A stretch of DNA of 8,819 nt from an uncultured bacterium (GCA_903905325.1 CAIVGA010000053.1:1-8819); one strand, 5' to 3'; positions 1 through 6,842 are shown, counted from the stretch's first letter. The notes: generated by a model from the letters alone, not told the origin. Translations and numbers: made by a program.

Positions 1-565
1 GAACTTTTATTTTTGTACGCACGATAATCTTCTCAAGCTCAGTTTCGCTCAAACTCTTCAAAACAAAAACTCGACATCGCGACAAAAGTGCAGAGATAAC
101 TTCAAAACTAGGATTTTCTGTAGTTGCGCCGATCAAAGTGAGCTTACCACTTTCCACATATGGTAAAAGAAAATCTTGTTGCGCTTTATTAAAACGATGA
201 ATTTCGTCCAGGAAAAGAAGCTTTGGTCGACGTTCGAGTAATGTATCTGCTTCTTCGATAATTTTGCGGATATCATCCTTGCCAGCCGAAACTGCCGACA
301 ATTCATAAAGTCGCGCATCCAAGGCTCTCGCATATATACGTGCGATAGTCGTCTTACCAACTCCAGGAGGTCCCCAAAGTATAAAAGAAAAAAGATGTTT
401 GTCCTTGATTGCCTTCCATAATGGCCCTGCGGATTTCGCACTCTTACCAATTTTACCACCACTAATATCTCCTCCACCGACAATATGTTCTTGCCCCACA
501 AAATCCTTCAGAGTTTGCGGTCGTATTTTTGAAGCTAAAGGCTCACATGAAGTAATGGGTTCCAT
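1..565 (-). CDS. rarA: Replication-associated recombination protein A (RarA/MgsA), AAA+ ATPase, N-terminal part
   Basis: Cytoplasmic AAA+ ATPase of the clamp-loader-like RarA/MgsA/WRNIP1 family, which acts at stalled replication forks and during recombination. The visible 188 residues cover the N-terminal region and most of the ATPase core: Walker A GPPGVGKT at residues 65-72, Walker B LLFLDE at 116-121 followed by the family signature IHRFNKAQQD, sensor-1 region GATTEN at 146-151, and the conserved SALLSR with a likely arginine finger at R163. The family is usually about 400-450 residues, so more than half lies beyond the left edge. Compared with E. coli RarA there is a short Gly/Lys/Ser-rich insertion around residues 30-47, before the Walker A strand. 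The ATG at 565 is the first possible start: an in-frame stop lies six codons upstream. It follows the 96-aa gene by 15 bases and has only a distant SD-like AGAGG. Identification is secure from motifs; its role in this organism is inferred from the family. Confidence 0.95.
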   Translation of the reverse strand, partial: MEPITSCEPLASKIRPQTLKDFVGQEHIVGGGDISGGKIGKSAKSAGPLWKAIKDKHLFSFILWGPPGVGKTTIARIYARALDARLYELSAVSAGKDDIRKIIEEADTLLERRPKLLFLDEIHRFNKAQQDFLLPYVESGKLTLIGATTENPSFEVISALLSRCRVFVLKSLSETELEKIIVRTKIKV

Positions 566-571
566 GGAACC

Positions 572-577
572 ATTATA
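572..577 (-). promoter_or_regulatory. TATAAT box 6 nt before the rarA start (possible leaderless promoter)
   Basis: A perfect TATAAT reads on the minus strand in the 15-base gap between the stop of the 96-aa gene and the rarA ATG. Only six bases (GGTTCC) separate it from the ATG, so a transcript started here would begin at or next to the start codon. No convincing -35 box stands 16-18 bases upstream and there is no TGn extension, so it may be chance. Confidence 0.3.
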
Positions 578-580
578 CCT

Positions 581-871
581 CTATTTCATTCCCAAACCTT
601 GTCTAACCGTGGCCAACTTTATCTTGTCACCCATACTTGCTTCAGCACTGTTTATAGCTTTCATACTTGCAATAGCTTCAGCAAGAGCATCGCGATATTC
701 CAAATTGATACTATTAATGATACCCATATAAACAGACGCAATGTCTACAAAAGATTCACCCTTTTCAGTATCAGACATTTTTTCTGCAGCTATTTCAGAA
801 ATAAGAGTACGAACTTCATCATATTTATTTTCTTTTAAAAGGGACTCAATTTTCTTTGGATCTGCACTCAT
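581..871 (-). CDS. Hypothetical small helical protein (96 aa)
   Basis: I do not recognise this protein. It is 96 residues, charged and alanine-rich, with no cysteine, signal peptide or membrane segment. The pattern suggests three or four alpha-helices: residues about 5-14 (KKIESLLKEN), 16-32, 40-55, and a longer one over 58-75 (EYRDALAEAIASMKAINSA). Helical pairs of this sort resemble small TPR-like or bundle adaptors, but I see no repeat consensus. The ATG at 871 lies one base after the TAA of the 422-aa gene (stop at 873-875), so translational coupling with it is likely, and no Shine-Dalgarno precedes it. rarA follows 15 bases downstream. Position between a coiled-coil-like protein and rarA suggests joint expression; the function is unknown. 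Confidence 0.75.
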   Translation of the reverse strand: MSADPKKIESLLKENKYDEVRTLISEIAAEKMSDTEKGESFVDIASVYMGIINSINLEYRDALAEAIASMKAINSAEASMGDKIKLATVRQGLGMK

Positions 872-872
872 A

Positions 873-2141
873 TTATTTTTTAACGGTTAGATTGGATAAA
901 ATGTGGTTCAATAAAAATCTCTTTGCTTTTCCTTCATTAGTCATAGGAAGTCCAGCCATTACACTATTCAAAGAATCTATGACGACTTCTAAAGCCTTAT
1001 CATTTTCATTAGAACCTATTTTCTTCTTTTCTATAATCGGCTTAAGAGCATTTTCCAATCTTGTCAAAGCATTATCGCCAAGCGATGTTCCACGAATAGC
1101 TTTATTGAGTTCACTGCCAATAACCTGTGTAAAATCTGAGTCAATATAGCGTTGTGTCATTTGCTCATCTTTCCCAGATTTAAATGGATTAATACCCATT
1201 TCTGATTTCTCTGCTACAGTTTTATACTTCTCAAGAAGCTCTTGAGCAGACTCCAAAGACTTAACCGTTTTTTCTACATTATCATTAAGCAAACCTTTGA
1301 ACTTTTCCGTAACCTTCTCATGTATCAAAGCCGATAAGCCATTTATCTGCCCAGCTTCAGAAAGCAACGTCTTTCTCAACTTTCCGAACCACTCTAATTT
1401 ACCCTCTTTCATTTTTTGTAAATCAGTAATTTTTGCTATTGTCGCTTCAATTTCTGCTATACCAGCTTCTACCTCACTGGTAACTTTACCAACACTTTTT
1501 TCCTTGAATTTACCAAATTTTGCATTAAGTTCTTTGTGAGCCTGACCTACTTCGTCCATTTGACTAGATTCTTCCTTATTTCCTATCACCATTTTAAAAC
1601 CACCCCTAATAGTTTTGAACACAAATTTTGATCCACCAACAACACCCCTAAAATTTGCAGTAAGGTCCAAATTGGCCTTATCTTTAATAAATTCATTTAG
1701 CCGACCACCAAGCACATCAACATTAGCCAACTTTGTAAATTCATCCTCCAAACCTTTAACCTGTTTGGGAAGCTCTGTAAACATAGTTTGCTGATCAAAT
1801 AAATCCTGTAATTTCTCAGGATTTGAAATTGCAATTTTTTCAATATGTTTATCAATAAGAGTAAGTTCTTGAGAATCGAGAGTAATACCCATCTCGGTCT
1901 TTATTTGTCCGCCATATAATTCCTTCAATCCTTTTGCAACCTTATCTTTAATTTCAAACGTTTCAAACTTTTTTCCAAGCAACTCAGCATTGGTCATATC
2001 AGACTCTTTTACATCAGGATTCGCAACCAAAAATTCCACAAAACCTTTTGTATTCAAGGCTTTCTTGAGATCAAATCCATACTGGGCTTCAATCACCTCT
2101 GTATCAACGACTGATGTTTCTACTTTTGTTTGATCGGCCAT
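873..2141 (-). CDS. Hypothetical helix-rich/coiled-coil protein (422 aa)
   Basis: I do not recognise a family. The protein is 422 residues, has no cysteine, is rich in Lys/Glu/Leu, and appears almost wholly helical. The N-terminal 20 residues look disordered. Residues about 92-160 form several short helices. A Gly-containing, hydrophobic and basic stretch at about 164-188 (GVVGGSKFVFKTIRGGFKMV) could touch a membrane or mark a domain junction. A long heptad-like, probably coiled-coil region spans about 195-312, and a helical C-terminal domain follows after a GINPFKSGK linker (316-324). There is no clear signal peptide or full transmembrane helix. It starts 21 bases after the ATPase stop and ends one base before the next start, so it is probably co-transcribed with both. 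No Shine-Dalgarno precedes the ATG at 2141. A structural or accessory partner of the upstream DNA-translocase-like ATPase is a guess from gene order only. Confidence 0.8.
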   Translation of the reverse strand: MADQTKVETSVVDTEVIEAQYGFDLKKALNTKGFVEFLVANPDVKESDMTNAELLGKKFETFEIKDKVAKGLKELYGGQIKTEMGITLDSQELTLIDKHIEKIAISNPEKLQDLFDQQTMFTELPKQVKGLEDEFTKLANVDVLGGRLNEFIKDKANLDLTANFRGVVGGSKFVFKTIRGGFKMVIGNKEESSQMDEVGQAHKELNAKFGKFKEKSVGKVTSEVEAGIAEIEATIAKITDLQKMKEGKLEWFGKLRKTLLSEAGQINGLSALIHEKVTEKFKGLLNDNVEKTVKSLESAQELLEKYKTVAEKSEMGINPFKSGKDEQMTQRYIDSDFTQVIGSELNKAIRGTSLGDNALTRLENALKPIIEKKKIGSNENDKALEVVIDSLNSVMAGLPMTNEGKAKRFLLNHILSNLTVKK

Positions 2142-2162
2142 ATTTTAAGCGTTAATTGGTAA

Positions 2163-4940
2163 TTATTTTATTATCTGCTTACCACTATTATACTTCTCCA
2201 TAATTTCTTCTTCAACCCTAGCACGGTCACGACCAAATGTCAGTGAGGAAAGTTCGCGAAGCTTGTCAACTTGCTCCATATTACCATTCTTTGGTGCTAC
2301 ATGACGCATGCTAAAAGGTTTGGCTGGACGGCCACCAGCAAGAAGTTTTACGTACGATTCATAATTATTGAGATTAATAAGATCTTTTGCTGTAAACGTA
2401 GGAGTAAATTGTTTTTCTAAAAATTCTGCATCTTCGGAACCAACACGATACACCGCCATAGAGCCAACGTTACCAAAAACAGCATCTTTGATCTTATCTT
2501 CAAGCTGAGCGATGAACTGGTGAGCAAGATTGAGTGAGAGACGGTATTTACGAGCTTCAGAGAGAATAACTGCAATAGAATCAGTAGTGACATTCTGGAA
2601 CTCGTCGAGATATAGGAAGAAATCGTTCATATCCTTTCCAAAAGAATCCACTCGCGACAAAGCGGCCATCAAAATTTTTCCTACAAGAATAAGACCGATG
2701 AGGTGTGAGTTGATATCACCGAGGCGACCCTTTGAAAGATTTACCAGCAAGATTTTGCGCTTATCCATCACATCACGCATATTGAATGAAGATTTTTCTT
2801 GAGCAATGATCGGACGCATGACTTCATTCGCCAAGAAAACATCAAATTTGGAAGTAATATATGGCACAATGTTTGCAAGAGATGCCTCACCGCCAGCTTT
2901 TTCGGCGATCTCTTTCCAAAACTGAACAACTACAGGGTTTTTACAATGTGAAAGCTTGAGGTCACGGAAGGCTTTGTTGGACATAACACGCGAAACATCT
3001 AGAAGCGTACAACCAGTATCTGGGTCTTCAATAACAAGCATAGTTGCGTTACGGAAATACTGTTCGAACATCGGACCCATGGACTCTGGTACAGCACCGT
3101 AAAGTTTCTGGAAAATACTAAACATTTCATTGACTACGAAAGTTTTTTGCTCTGGAAAACGTCGATCAAACTCGAGCATATTTAGAGCCATTGGTCTGTC
3201 TACCGATGCTGGATCAAAATAAATAACATCGTCATAACGTTCTGGTGGTATAGACGCGAGAATATCTACAACATCAGAACCGTGCGGATCTATGAAGCAA
3301 ACACCTTTACCGGCCTGAATATCCTGAATAATCATATTCTTGAGCAAAGTAGTCTTACCGGTACCAGTCTGACCAATGACATAAAAGTGACGCATACGAT
3401 CTTCTGGTGAAATAAAGACTTTTTGTTCTTGACCTCGAAAATTATTAATACCGATAAGGGTTCCCTCCTTTGGAATATCGAGAGGTGCCGGAGCAGTGCC
3501 AGCCATAGATTGCTTGAGCTGAGGAGCTGCGGAGTGAACATTGGTTGCTGGAAAATGCACGCAAGATGTAATTTCATCAAGGTTGAGTGTCATAGCTTCT
3601 TTTTCTTCAAATGTTCGTAGTGAGAACTGCTCGAGTACTTCTTCAAGTTTGTGTTTGTCAGCCTTTTTCCATTCAATTTTATTACCATGACCGTGCTCAA
3701 ATTGGTTGAAACTAGATTCAATATCTCGTAGAAGTCCGTGAGCTTCAGATTCTGTGGCAGCAGAAGTTGCCACTCGAATATTAACCGAAACAAAAGGACT
3801 TTTGAGTTTACGTGTAAATTGCTCTATGACAGCTTGATCAAGAGCACCAGCACGCTTTACTTCATCTTCTTTTTCTTTATCAACTTTTTCCTGACTCTTG
3901 AATATTGACAACATATCCTTGGCAACTGCCACACCGATTGAATGATCGACCTCCTTTAGTGCATCGCTAACTTTTTTACCTTTACGAATTTTTTCTAGAG
4001 CTTTACTACATTCTTTTGAGTAATATCCCTTACGTGCTCCGACCACAAGCTGTATAGCAGCACCTTCACCGTCCTTATCTATCTTTGAAAAACTATTAAG
4101 AACAGTGCTAAGTGGATCAACATCAAATTCTTCGTACGACTTTAGCGGATAAAGTGGATGCTTGGCGAGCTTTGCATAAGAAGCTGCTGAGGCGCCGTCT
4201 GTATTGAAAATATTATAATCATCCTTGTGCTCGTGTACGTGCGCACATGGAAAAATTGCCAAAATCTGTTTATCGAATAATTCTTTGCGTGAAGTTGGTA
4301 CCGAGACATAATAAATAAATTCATCACTACCGTTGGCTTTTGCTATTTCTATAGTAAACCATCCAGGATGTTTGGTGTCGTCAATAATAGAAAGCATTCC
4401 AGCATAAAATTGTTCCATACCAGAAATAAGCTGACTCACCTCTTTTTTCTTTTCTTCTTCTGTTGCATCTGGTAAAGAAACTTCGAAAAGTGTCATATGA
4501 AGCGGTTTCCACAACGGATCACTTTCTTTGAGACCAATTATAGGCTGACCAGAAGCGATAAATTGCACAAGAAAACGATGAAAGTCATCCAAAAGATGCG
4601 GATTATTCATTTTCTCAACAACGTGCATGGCGTTTCTTATACCTTTTTCTTGAATAATACCAATCAGTGCCTCGATTTGTTTATCATGAGTTTCTGGAGT
4701 AAGTTCTAATACAATCTCAGTGGTTTCATGATCTTTGAGTGCAAATTCTGGTGACAAAACTTCGTGATGTTTGGTTTGGGCATAATGATCAAGCGTATGT
4801 TTGGCTGCTATGTGCTCACTGATTTTTTCGCCATTTCTTTCTGCTTGGAGATGGTGCTCAGCCGCTGTCGCACGCACGCGTGCCAATTCTTCACTAGGAC
4901 TATGTACAGGTTCGCGACCTTCGAAAGTTGGGTGAATCAT
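2163..4940 (-). CDS. TraD/TraG/VirD4-type AAA-like ATPase (type IV secretion coupling-protein family), soluble form
   Basis: A 925-residue P-loop ATPase of the HerA/FtsK superfamily, closest in motifs to TraD/TraG/VirD4 coupling proteins that move DNA or protein substrates. Walker A is GQTGTGKT at residues 523-530 (K529), followed by strand FIDPHGSD as in coupling proteins. Walker B is FLYLDEF at about 775-781 (D779, E780), followed by SEARKYRLSL, then AHQF at 806-809 and GSEDAEFL, the part corresponding to the TraM-recognition region of TraD/TraG. The first 500 residues are not recognisable to me. They start with a charged helical segment and contain a Lys/Glu-rich stretch (about 345-365). 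Unlike classical VirD4/TraG there is no N-terminal membrane anchor, so the protein is probably cytosolic or recruited by a partner. The ATG at 4940 lies about 18 bases below a predicted transcription start and has no Shine-Dalgarno. It heads the gene block that continues with the 422-aa protein. The ATPase class is secure; the substrate and any secretion role are inferred. Confidence 0.9.
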   Translation of the reverse strand: MIHPTFEGREPVHSPSEELARVRATAAEHHLQAERNGEKISEHIAAKHTLDHYAQTKHHEVLSPEFALKDHETTEIVLELTPETHDKQIEALIGIIQEKGIRNAMHVVEKMNNPHLLDDFHRFLVQFIASGQPIIGLKESDPLWKPLHMTLFEVSLPDATEEEKKKEVSQLISGMEQFYAGMLSIIDDTKHPGWFTIEIAKANGSDEFIYYVSVPTSRKELFDKQILAIFPCAHVHEHKDDYNIFNTDGASAASYAKLAKHPLYPLKSYEEFDVDPLSTVLNSFSKIDKDGEGAAIQLVVGARKGYYSKECSKALEKIRKGKKVSDALKEVDHSIGVAVAKDMLSIFKSQEKVDKEKEDEVKRAGALDQAVIEQFTRKLKSPFVSVNIRVATSAATESEAHGLLRDIESSFNQFEHGHGNKIEWKKADKHKLEEVLEQFSLRTFEEKEAMTLNLDEITSCVHFPATNVHSAAPQLKQSMAGTAPAPLDIPKEGTLIGINNFRGQEQKVFISPEDRMRHFYVIGQTGTGKTTLLKNMIIQDIQAGKGVCFIDPHGSDVVDILASIPPERYDDVIYFDPASVDRPMALNMLEFDRRFPEQKTFVVNEMFSIFQKLYGAVPESMGPMFEQYFRNATMLVIEDPDTGCTLLDVSRVMSNKAFRDLKLSHCKNPVVVQFWKEIAEKAGGEASLANIVPYITSKFDVFLANEVMRPIIAQEKSSFNMRDVMDKRKILLVNLSKGRLGDINSHLIGLILVGKILMAALSRVDSFGKDMNDFFLYLDEFQNVTTDSIAVILSEARKYRLSLNLAHQFIAQLEDKIKDAVFGNVGSMAVYRVGSEDAEFLEKQFTPTFTAKDLINLNNYESYVKLLAGGRPAKPFSMRHVAPKNGNMEQVDKLRELSSLTFGRDRARVEEEIMEKYNSGKQIIK

Positions 4941-4964
4941 GATATGAGGATATTTACAGGATAA

Positions 4965-4973
4965 ATTATACCA
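4965..4973 (-). promoter_or_regulatory. Extended -10 promoter of the TraD-like ATPase gene block
   Basis: On the minus strand the bases read TGGTATAAT: a perfect -10 hexamer with the TGn extension, which can work without a good -35 box (none is evident). Transcription would start near 4958, giving a leader of roughly 18 bases before the ATG at 4940. It likely drives the ATPase, the 422-aa and 96-aa genes and possibly rarA. Confidence 0.6.
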
Positions 4974-4992
4974 CTATCAAGACTGATTCGGC

Positions 4993-5018
4993 GAGGGGAA
5001 TGACTTTGACTACCCCTC
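4993..5018. other. GAGGGG/CCCCTC inverted repeat at the end of the membrane-protein gene
   Basis: Six-base arms at 4993-4998 and 5013-5018 enclose a 14-base loop. The hairpin overlaps the last codons and TAG of the 109-aa membrane protein on the minus strand. No T-run follows it on the minus strand (GCCGAATC follows) and only a broken one on the plus strand, so it is a poor intrinsic terminator. It could slow transcription or protect a 3' end. Confidence 0.35.
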
Positions 5019-5339
5019 TATAATTTTAATAAACCTCCTCATCGCCACAAAAGCATATGCCCATAGAACAGGAAGCCATAAGGGCATAATATTCAGTAAG
5101 CTATGTCTCATAAAAGTTTCAACTCCAGTCGATATGAAAATTGATTCGCAAATAATCATAATAAAAAAACCTGCAGCGAGAAAAACAAAATCATTTTTCT
5201 CATTCTTGAGTGCGAGTGCACCAGCAATAATAAGGATACATAAAAATGTCAAAATGTAGTCATTTTTTATAAGAGGAATCAAACCAATCATGATTAAGAC
5301 TGGGATAGATTGTATGAGGATTTTGTAAAGTTTTTTCAT
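5010..5339 (-). CDS. Hypothetical four-helix membrane protein (109 aa), start abutting tRNA-Trp
   Basis: A small integral membrane protein I cannot assign to a family. With the ATG at 5339 it has 109 residues: a basic N-terminus (MKKLYK), four hydrophobic segments at about 7-24, 28-44, 51-70 and 82-100, a charged loop KNEKND at 45-50, an acidic residue (E65) inside the third segment, a Pro/Trp motif PLWLPVLW at 86-93 before the last segment, and a basic C-terminus. The open frame extends upstream to 5399, but those 20 extra codons are the tRNA-Trp gene, so the longer start is wrong. The chosen ATG begins one base after the encoded CCA of the tRNA. No Shine-Dalgarno is available because the upstream bases are the tRNA acceptor and T arm. 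Co-transcription with the tRNA and release by tRNA 3' processing as a leaderless mRNA is a reasonable inference. The stop overlaps a GC-rich hairpin. Confidence 0.75.
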   Translation of the reverse strand: MKKLYKILIQSIPVLIMIGLIPLIKNDYILTFLCILIIAGALALKNEKNDFVFLAAGFFIMIICESIFISTGVETFMRHSLLNIMPLWLPVLWAYAFVAMRRFIKIIEG

Positions 5340-5413
5340 TGGCGGGCGATGGAAGAATCGAACTTCCGTCAGCGGTTTTGGAGACCGCAGTTCTACCACT
5401 AAACTAATCGCCC
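5340..5413 (-). tRNA. tRNA-Trp (anticodon CCA)
   Basis: A cloverleaf is visible on the minus strand. Acceptor GGGCGAT pairs with ATCGCCC, followed by discriminator G and an encoded 3' CCA (5340-5342). The D arm contains AGTGGTAGA. The anticodon stem GCGGT/ACCGC encloses loop CTCCAAA with anticodon CCA, and the T loop is TTCGATT. Total length is 74 bases including CCA. It reads UGG. The 5' end lies 36 bases below a strong terminator hairpin, so it needs its own promoter or read-through from rpmG. I see only a weak TATATC -10 candidate in between. Its first 14 bases are repeated just upstream. Confidence 0.95.
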
Positions 5414-5446
5414 TGTCAAGCCCCCTAAGATATAAACTAATCGCCC
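5400..5446. repeat. 14-bp direct repeat of the tRNA-Trp 5' end
   Basis: The sequence GGGCGATTAGTTTA (minus strand) occurs as the first 14 bases of the tRNA (5400-5413) and again, identical, at 5433-5446, starting 33 bases further upstream. The extra copy lacks the rest of a tRNA. It lies between the rpmG terminator and the tRNA. It may be a duplication scar or a regulatory decoy able to pair with the tRNA 3' acceptor strand. Confidence 0.7.
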
Positions 5447-5449
5447 ATT

Positions 5450-5482
5450 AAAAAGAGGGTATGACTATACTACCCTCTTTTT
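5450..5482 (-). terminator. Strong, symmetrical (bidirectional) intrinsic terminator after rpmG
   Basis: Perfect 12-bp arms AAAAAGAGGGTA and TACCCTCTTTTT (5450-5461 and 5471-5482) flank a 9-base loop. On the minus strand the stem ends in a five-T run 36 bases below the rpmG stop. The A-rich arm gives a T-run in the other direction too, so it can work both ways. Confidence 0.85.
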
Positions 5483-5518
5483 ATCTCTCATGCAAAAAAT
5501 TAATTCCGCAGTAAAAGC

Positions 5519-5674
5519 TTATTTCTTAGCCTCCTTGAATGTAACGTGCTTGCGAAGCTTGGCACTGTACTTCTTGAGTTCTATCTTACGTTCAACAAGC
5601 TTCTTGTTTTTACGAGTAAAATAAGTCTCGCCAGTAGATTTGTTATGAAGTCGTATAAGTTGGGCTTGTGACAT
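5519..5674 (-). CDS. rpmG: 50S ribosomal protein L33 (bL33)
   Basis: A 51-residue basic protein matching bL33 over its length: LIRLHNKSTGETYFTRKNKK near residues 6-25, then LERK-like VERKIELKKYSAKLRKHV and the family-typical KEAKK end (47-51). It sits at the large ribosomal subunit near the E site. It has no CxxC pairs, so it is the zinc-free form. Length is normal for the family (about 49-55). The ATG at 5674 has no upstream Shine-Dalgarno (CTCAAACATTAAACAT precedes it). The gene lies just below the terminator of the exported-protein gene, so it needs its own promoter. Only a weak TTGTTA-17-TTAAAC pair is visible, which would give an almost leaderless message. It ends above a strong terminator, and tRNA-Trp follows. 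The rpmG/tRNA-Trp pairing is common in bacteria near secE-nusG, but secE is not what follows here. Confidence 0.93.
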   Translation of the reverse strand: MSQAQLIRLHNKSTGETYFTRKNKKLVERKIELKKYSAKLRKHVTFKEAKK

Positions 5675-5703
5675 ATGTTTAATGTTTGAGCCAATACTCT
5701 AAC

Positions 5704-5739
5704 AAAAAAGGCCGGGGGGCGCAAGTGCACCCCTCGACC
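5704..5739 (-). terminator. Intrinsic terminator of the exported-protein gene
   Basis: On the minus strand a 13-position stem (GGTCGAGGGGTGC with GCGCCCCCCGGCC, one A/C mismatch and two G-T pairs) closes a four-base loop ACTT and runs straight into six T's (5704-5709). It starts 36 bases below the stop of the 351-aa gene. It is the most GC-rich hairpin in the window, in keeping with the GC-rich gene it ends. Confidence 0.88.
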
Positions 5740-5774
5740 TAGCGCACCCGCACCTACCAAGCCCGAATGGAGAA

Positions 5775-6830
5775 TTACCCCTTGCCGTTATTAAGTGGCA
5801 AGTAGTTGAGCCCGTATTTATTCCATTTAAACGTCCCACGCCACTCACCTGCTCCAATATCACCATGCGTCGCTGTTCGATCGGTGAGCTTTATTACTTT
5901 CGTGAAGCCGTCGCTAACACGCACTAACGTCAACTCCGACGGGTATTCACGAATACATTTTCCGTTGACCCAGATAATCCCAACAGCGTCGACAGACACC
6001 TTATGCCCCTCGGCAAAGTTTAGATAGACGGTTGGGTCGTAGTAGGTCTCCGTTACGACAATCTCCACAATTCCCTTAACGGCATCTGAGTCCTTGTACG
6101 TGTAATGTCCATCGAAAACAAACGGAACATTTGATTTGCCGGAATCAACCACTACTACGTCATTGGCATGATCAGACAATGAATAACTCCACCAAAACCC
6201 ATTGGCAAACTGCACCTGGATTTTGCCGTTGATCGAATTAGCCTGTGTCGGCCAGAAGTCTGCTTGGCCTAGTGGCGTAATCTGAAGTGGAACCGAGCCA
6301 ACCACGATTCCATTTAGGTCAAGCGTCTGCAAGTTTGCAGACGTAACTGCATTCAAAATTGGCACCACCTGTGGTGACAAACTGAATGATGGTTTAGACG
6401 TCGCCGATGAGAAACCCATCTTCGAGTAACCCGCGAAGATGACATTATTATTTTCATCATACAACCAGACGTTCCCATCCGCCTCCACTACTGACGACGT
6501 AAGCCGCCAATTAAGCTGAGTCAGGAGTAACTTGGTCATCACATCTTCAGCACCAGTGCCGACTGCGTCCGCCCAATTTTTCATATTTGGTACAGACCAG
6601 TCGAAGTTATCCGACTGAACAGACATATAGCCACGAACGACACGGCCGTATTGGTAGTTCAAAAGTGCCGCCTCGTTCTTTATGAGGGCGACATAGTTGG
6701 ACTGACCCGAAGGAATTCCGGGACCGTTACCCACAGGATACTGCGCGCCGACGTTCGAGTTCGAGCCGAACAGACCGAACAACATCAATACTGCCAAGAC
6801 TACTTTGACCGAATTATTCAACGTTTTCAT
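5775..6830 (-). CDS. Hypothetical exported protein (351 aa), GC-rich, probably acquired
   Basis: I do not recognise a family. The N-terminus is a typical Sec signal peptide: K2 and K9 in the n-region, hydrophobic core VVLAVLMLFGLFG (10-22), and likely cleavage after VGA at residue 29, leaving about 322 residues. The mature part looks beta-rich, with many Trp, Tyr, Val and Asn residues, one cysteine (in GKCIREYP) and no further membrane helix or cell-wall anchor, so it is probably secreted or periplasmic/surface-bound. The C-terminal third (VEIVVTETYY, AVGIIWVNGK, LTLVRVSDGF) reads like a small beta-sandwich. GC is clearly higher than in neighbours: three 60-base lines counted by eye gave 42%, 50% and 62%, against 32-33% in two lines of the 422-aa gene. 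It has a strong GGGAGA ribosome site seven bases from the ATG, its own promoter and its own terminator. Horizontal acquisition is an inference. Confidence 0.85.
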   Translation of the reverse strand: MKTLNNSVKVVLAVLMLFGLFGSNSNVGAQYPVGNGPGIPSGQSNYVALIKNEAALLNYQYGRVVRGYMSVQSDNFDWSVPNMKNWADAVGTGAEDVMTKLLLTQLNWRLTSSVVEADGNVWLYDENNNVIFAGYSKMGFSSATSKPSFSLSPQVVPILNAVTSANLQTLDLNGIVVGSVPLQITPLGQADFWPTQANSINGKIQVQFANGFWWSYSLSDHANDVVVVDSGKSNVPFVFDGHYTYKDSDAVKGIVEIVVTETYYDPTVYLNFAEGHKVSVDAVGIIWVNGKCIREYPSELTLVRVSDGFTKVIKLTDRTATHGDIGAGEWRGTFKWNKYGLNYLPLNNGKG

Positions 6831-6836
6831 TTCGCT

Positions 6837-6842
6837 TCTCCC
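6837..6842 (-). promoter_or_regulatory. Strong Shine-Dalgarno of the exported-protein gene
   Basis: GGGAGA on the minus strand, with GGAG seven bases before the ATG at 6830. It fixes that start. It is the only clear Shine-Dalgarno before any complete gene in the window. Confidence 0.8.

Noticed and set aside
133..501. Minus-strand 122-codon frame at the left edge
   Set aside because: It is an out-of-frame shadow of rarA; only the other frame carries the RarA motifs.
399..731. Plus-strand 110-codon frame
   Set aside because: It is antisense to rarA and the 96-aa gene, with no ribosome site and no recognisable domain.
4993..5018. Hairpin read as a standard intrinsic terminator of the membrane-protein gene
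   Set aside because: No T-run follows the stem on the minus strand; it is listed only as an inverted repeat.
5340..5399. Upstream extension of the membrane-protein frame to a start at 5399
   Set aside because: These 20 codons lie wholly within tRNA-Trp, so the start at 5339 was used.
5390..5419. TTGACA just upstream of tRNA-Trp read as a promoter
   Set aside because: The matching -10 would lie inside the tRNA (TAGAAC), so it cannot make the tRNA. It might feed the membrane protein, but nothing supports that.
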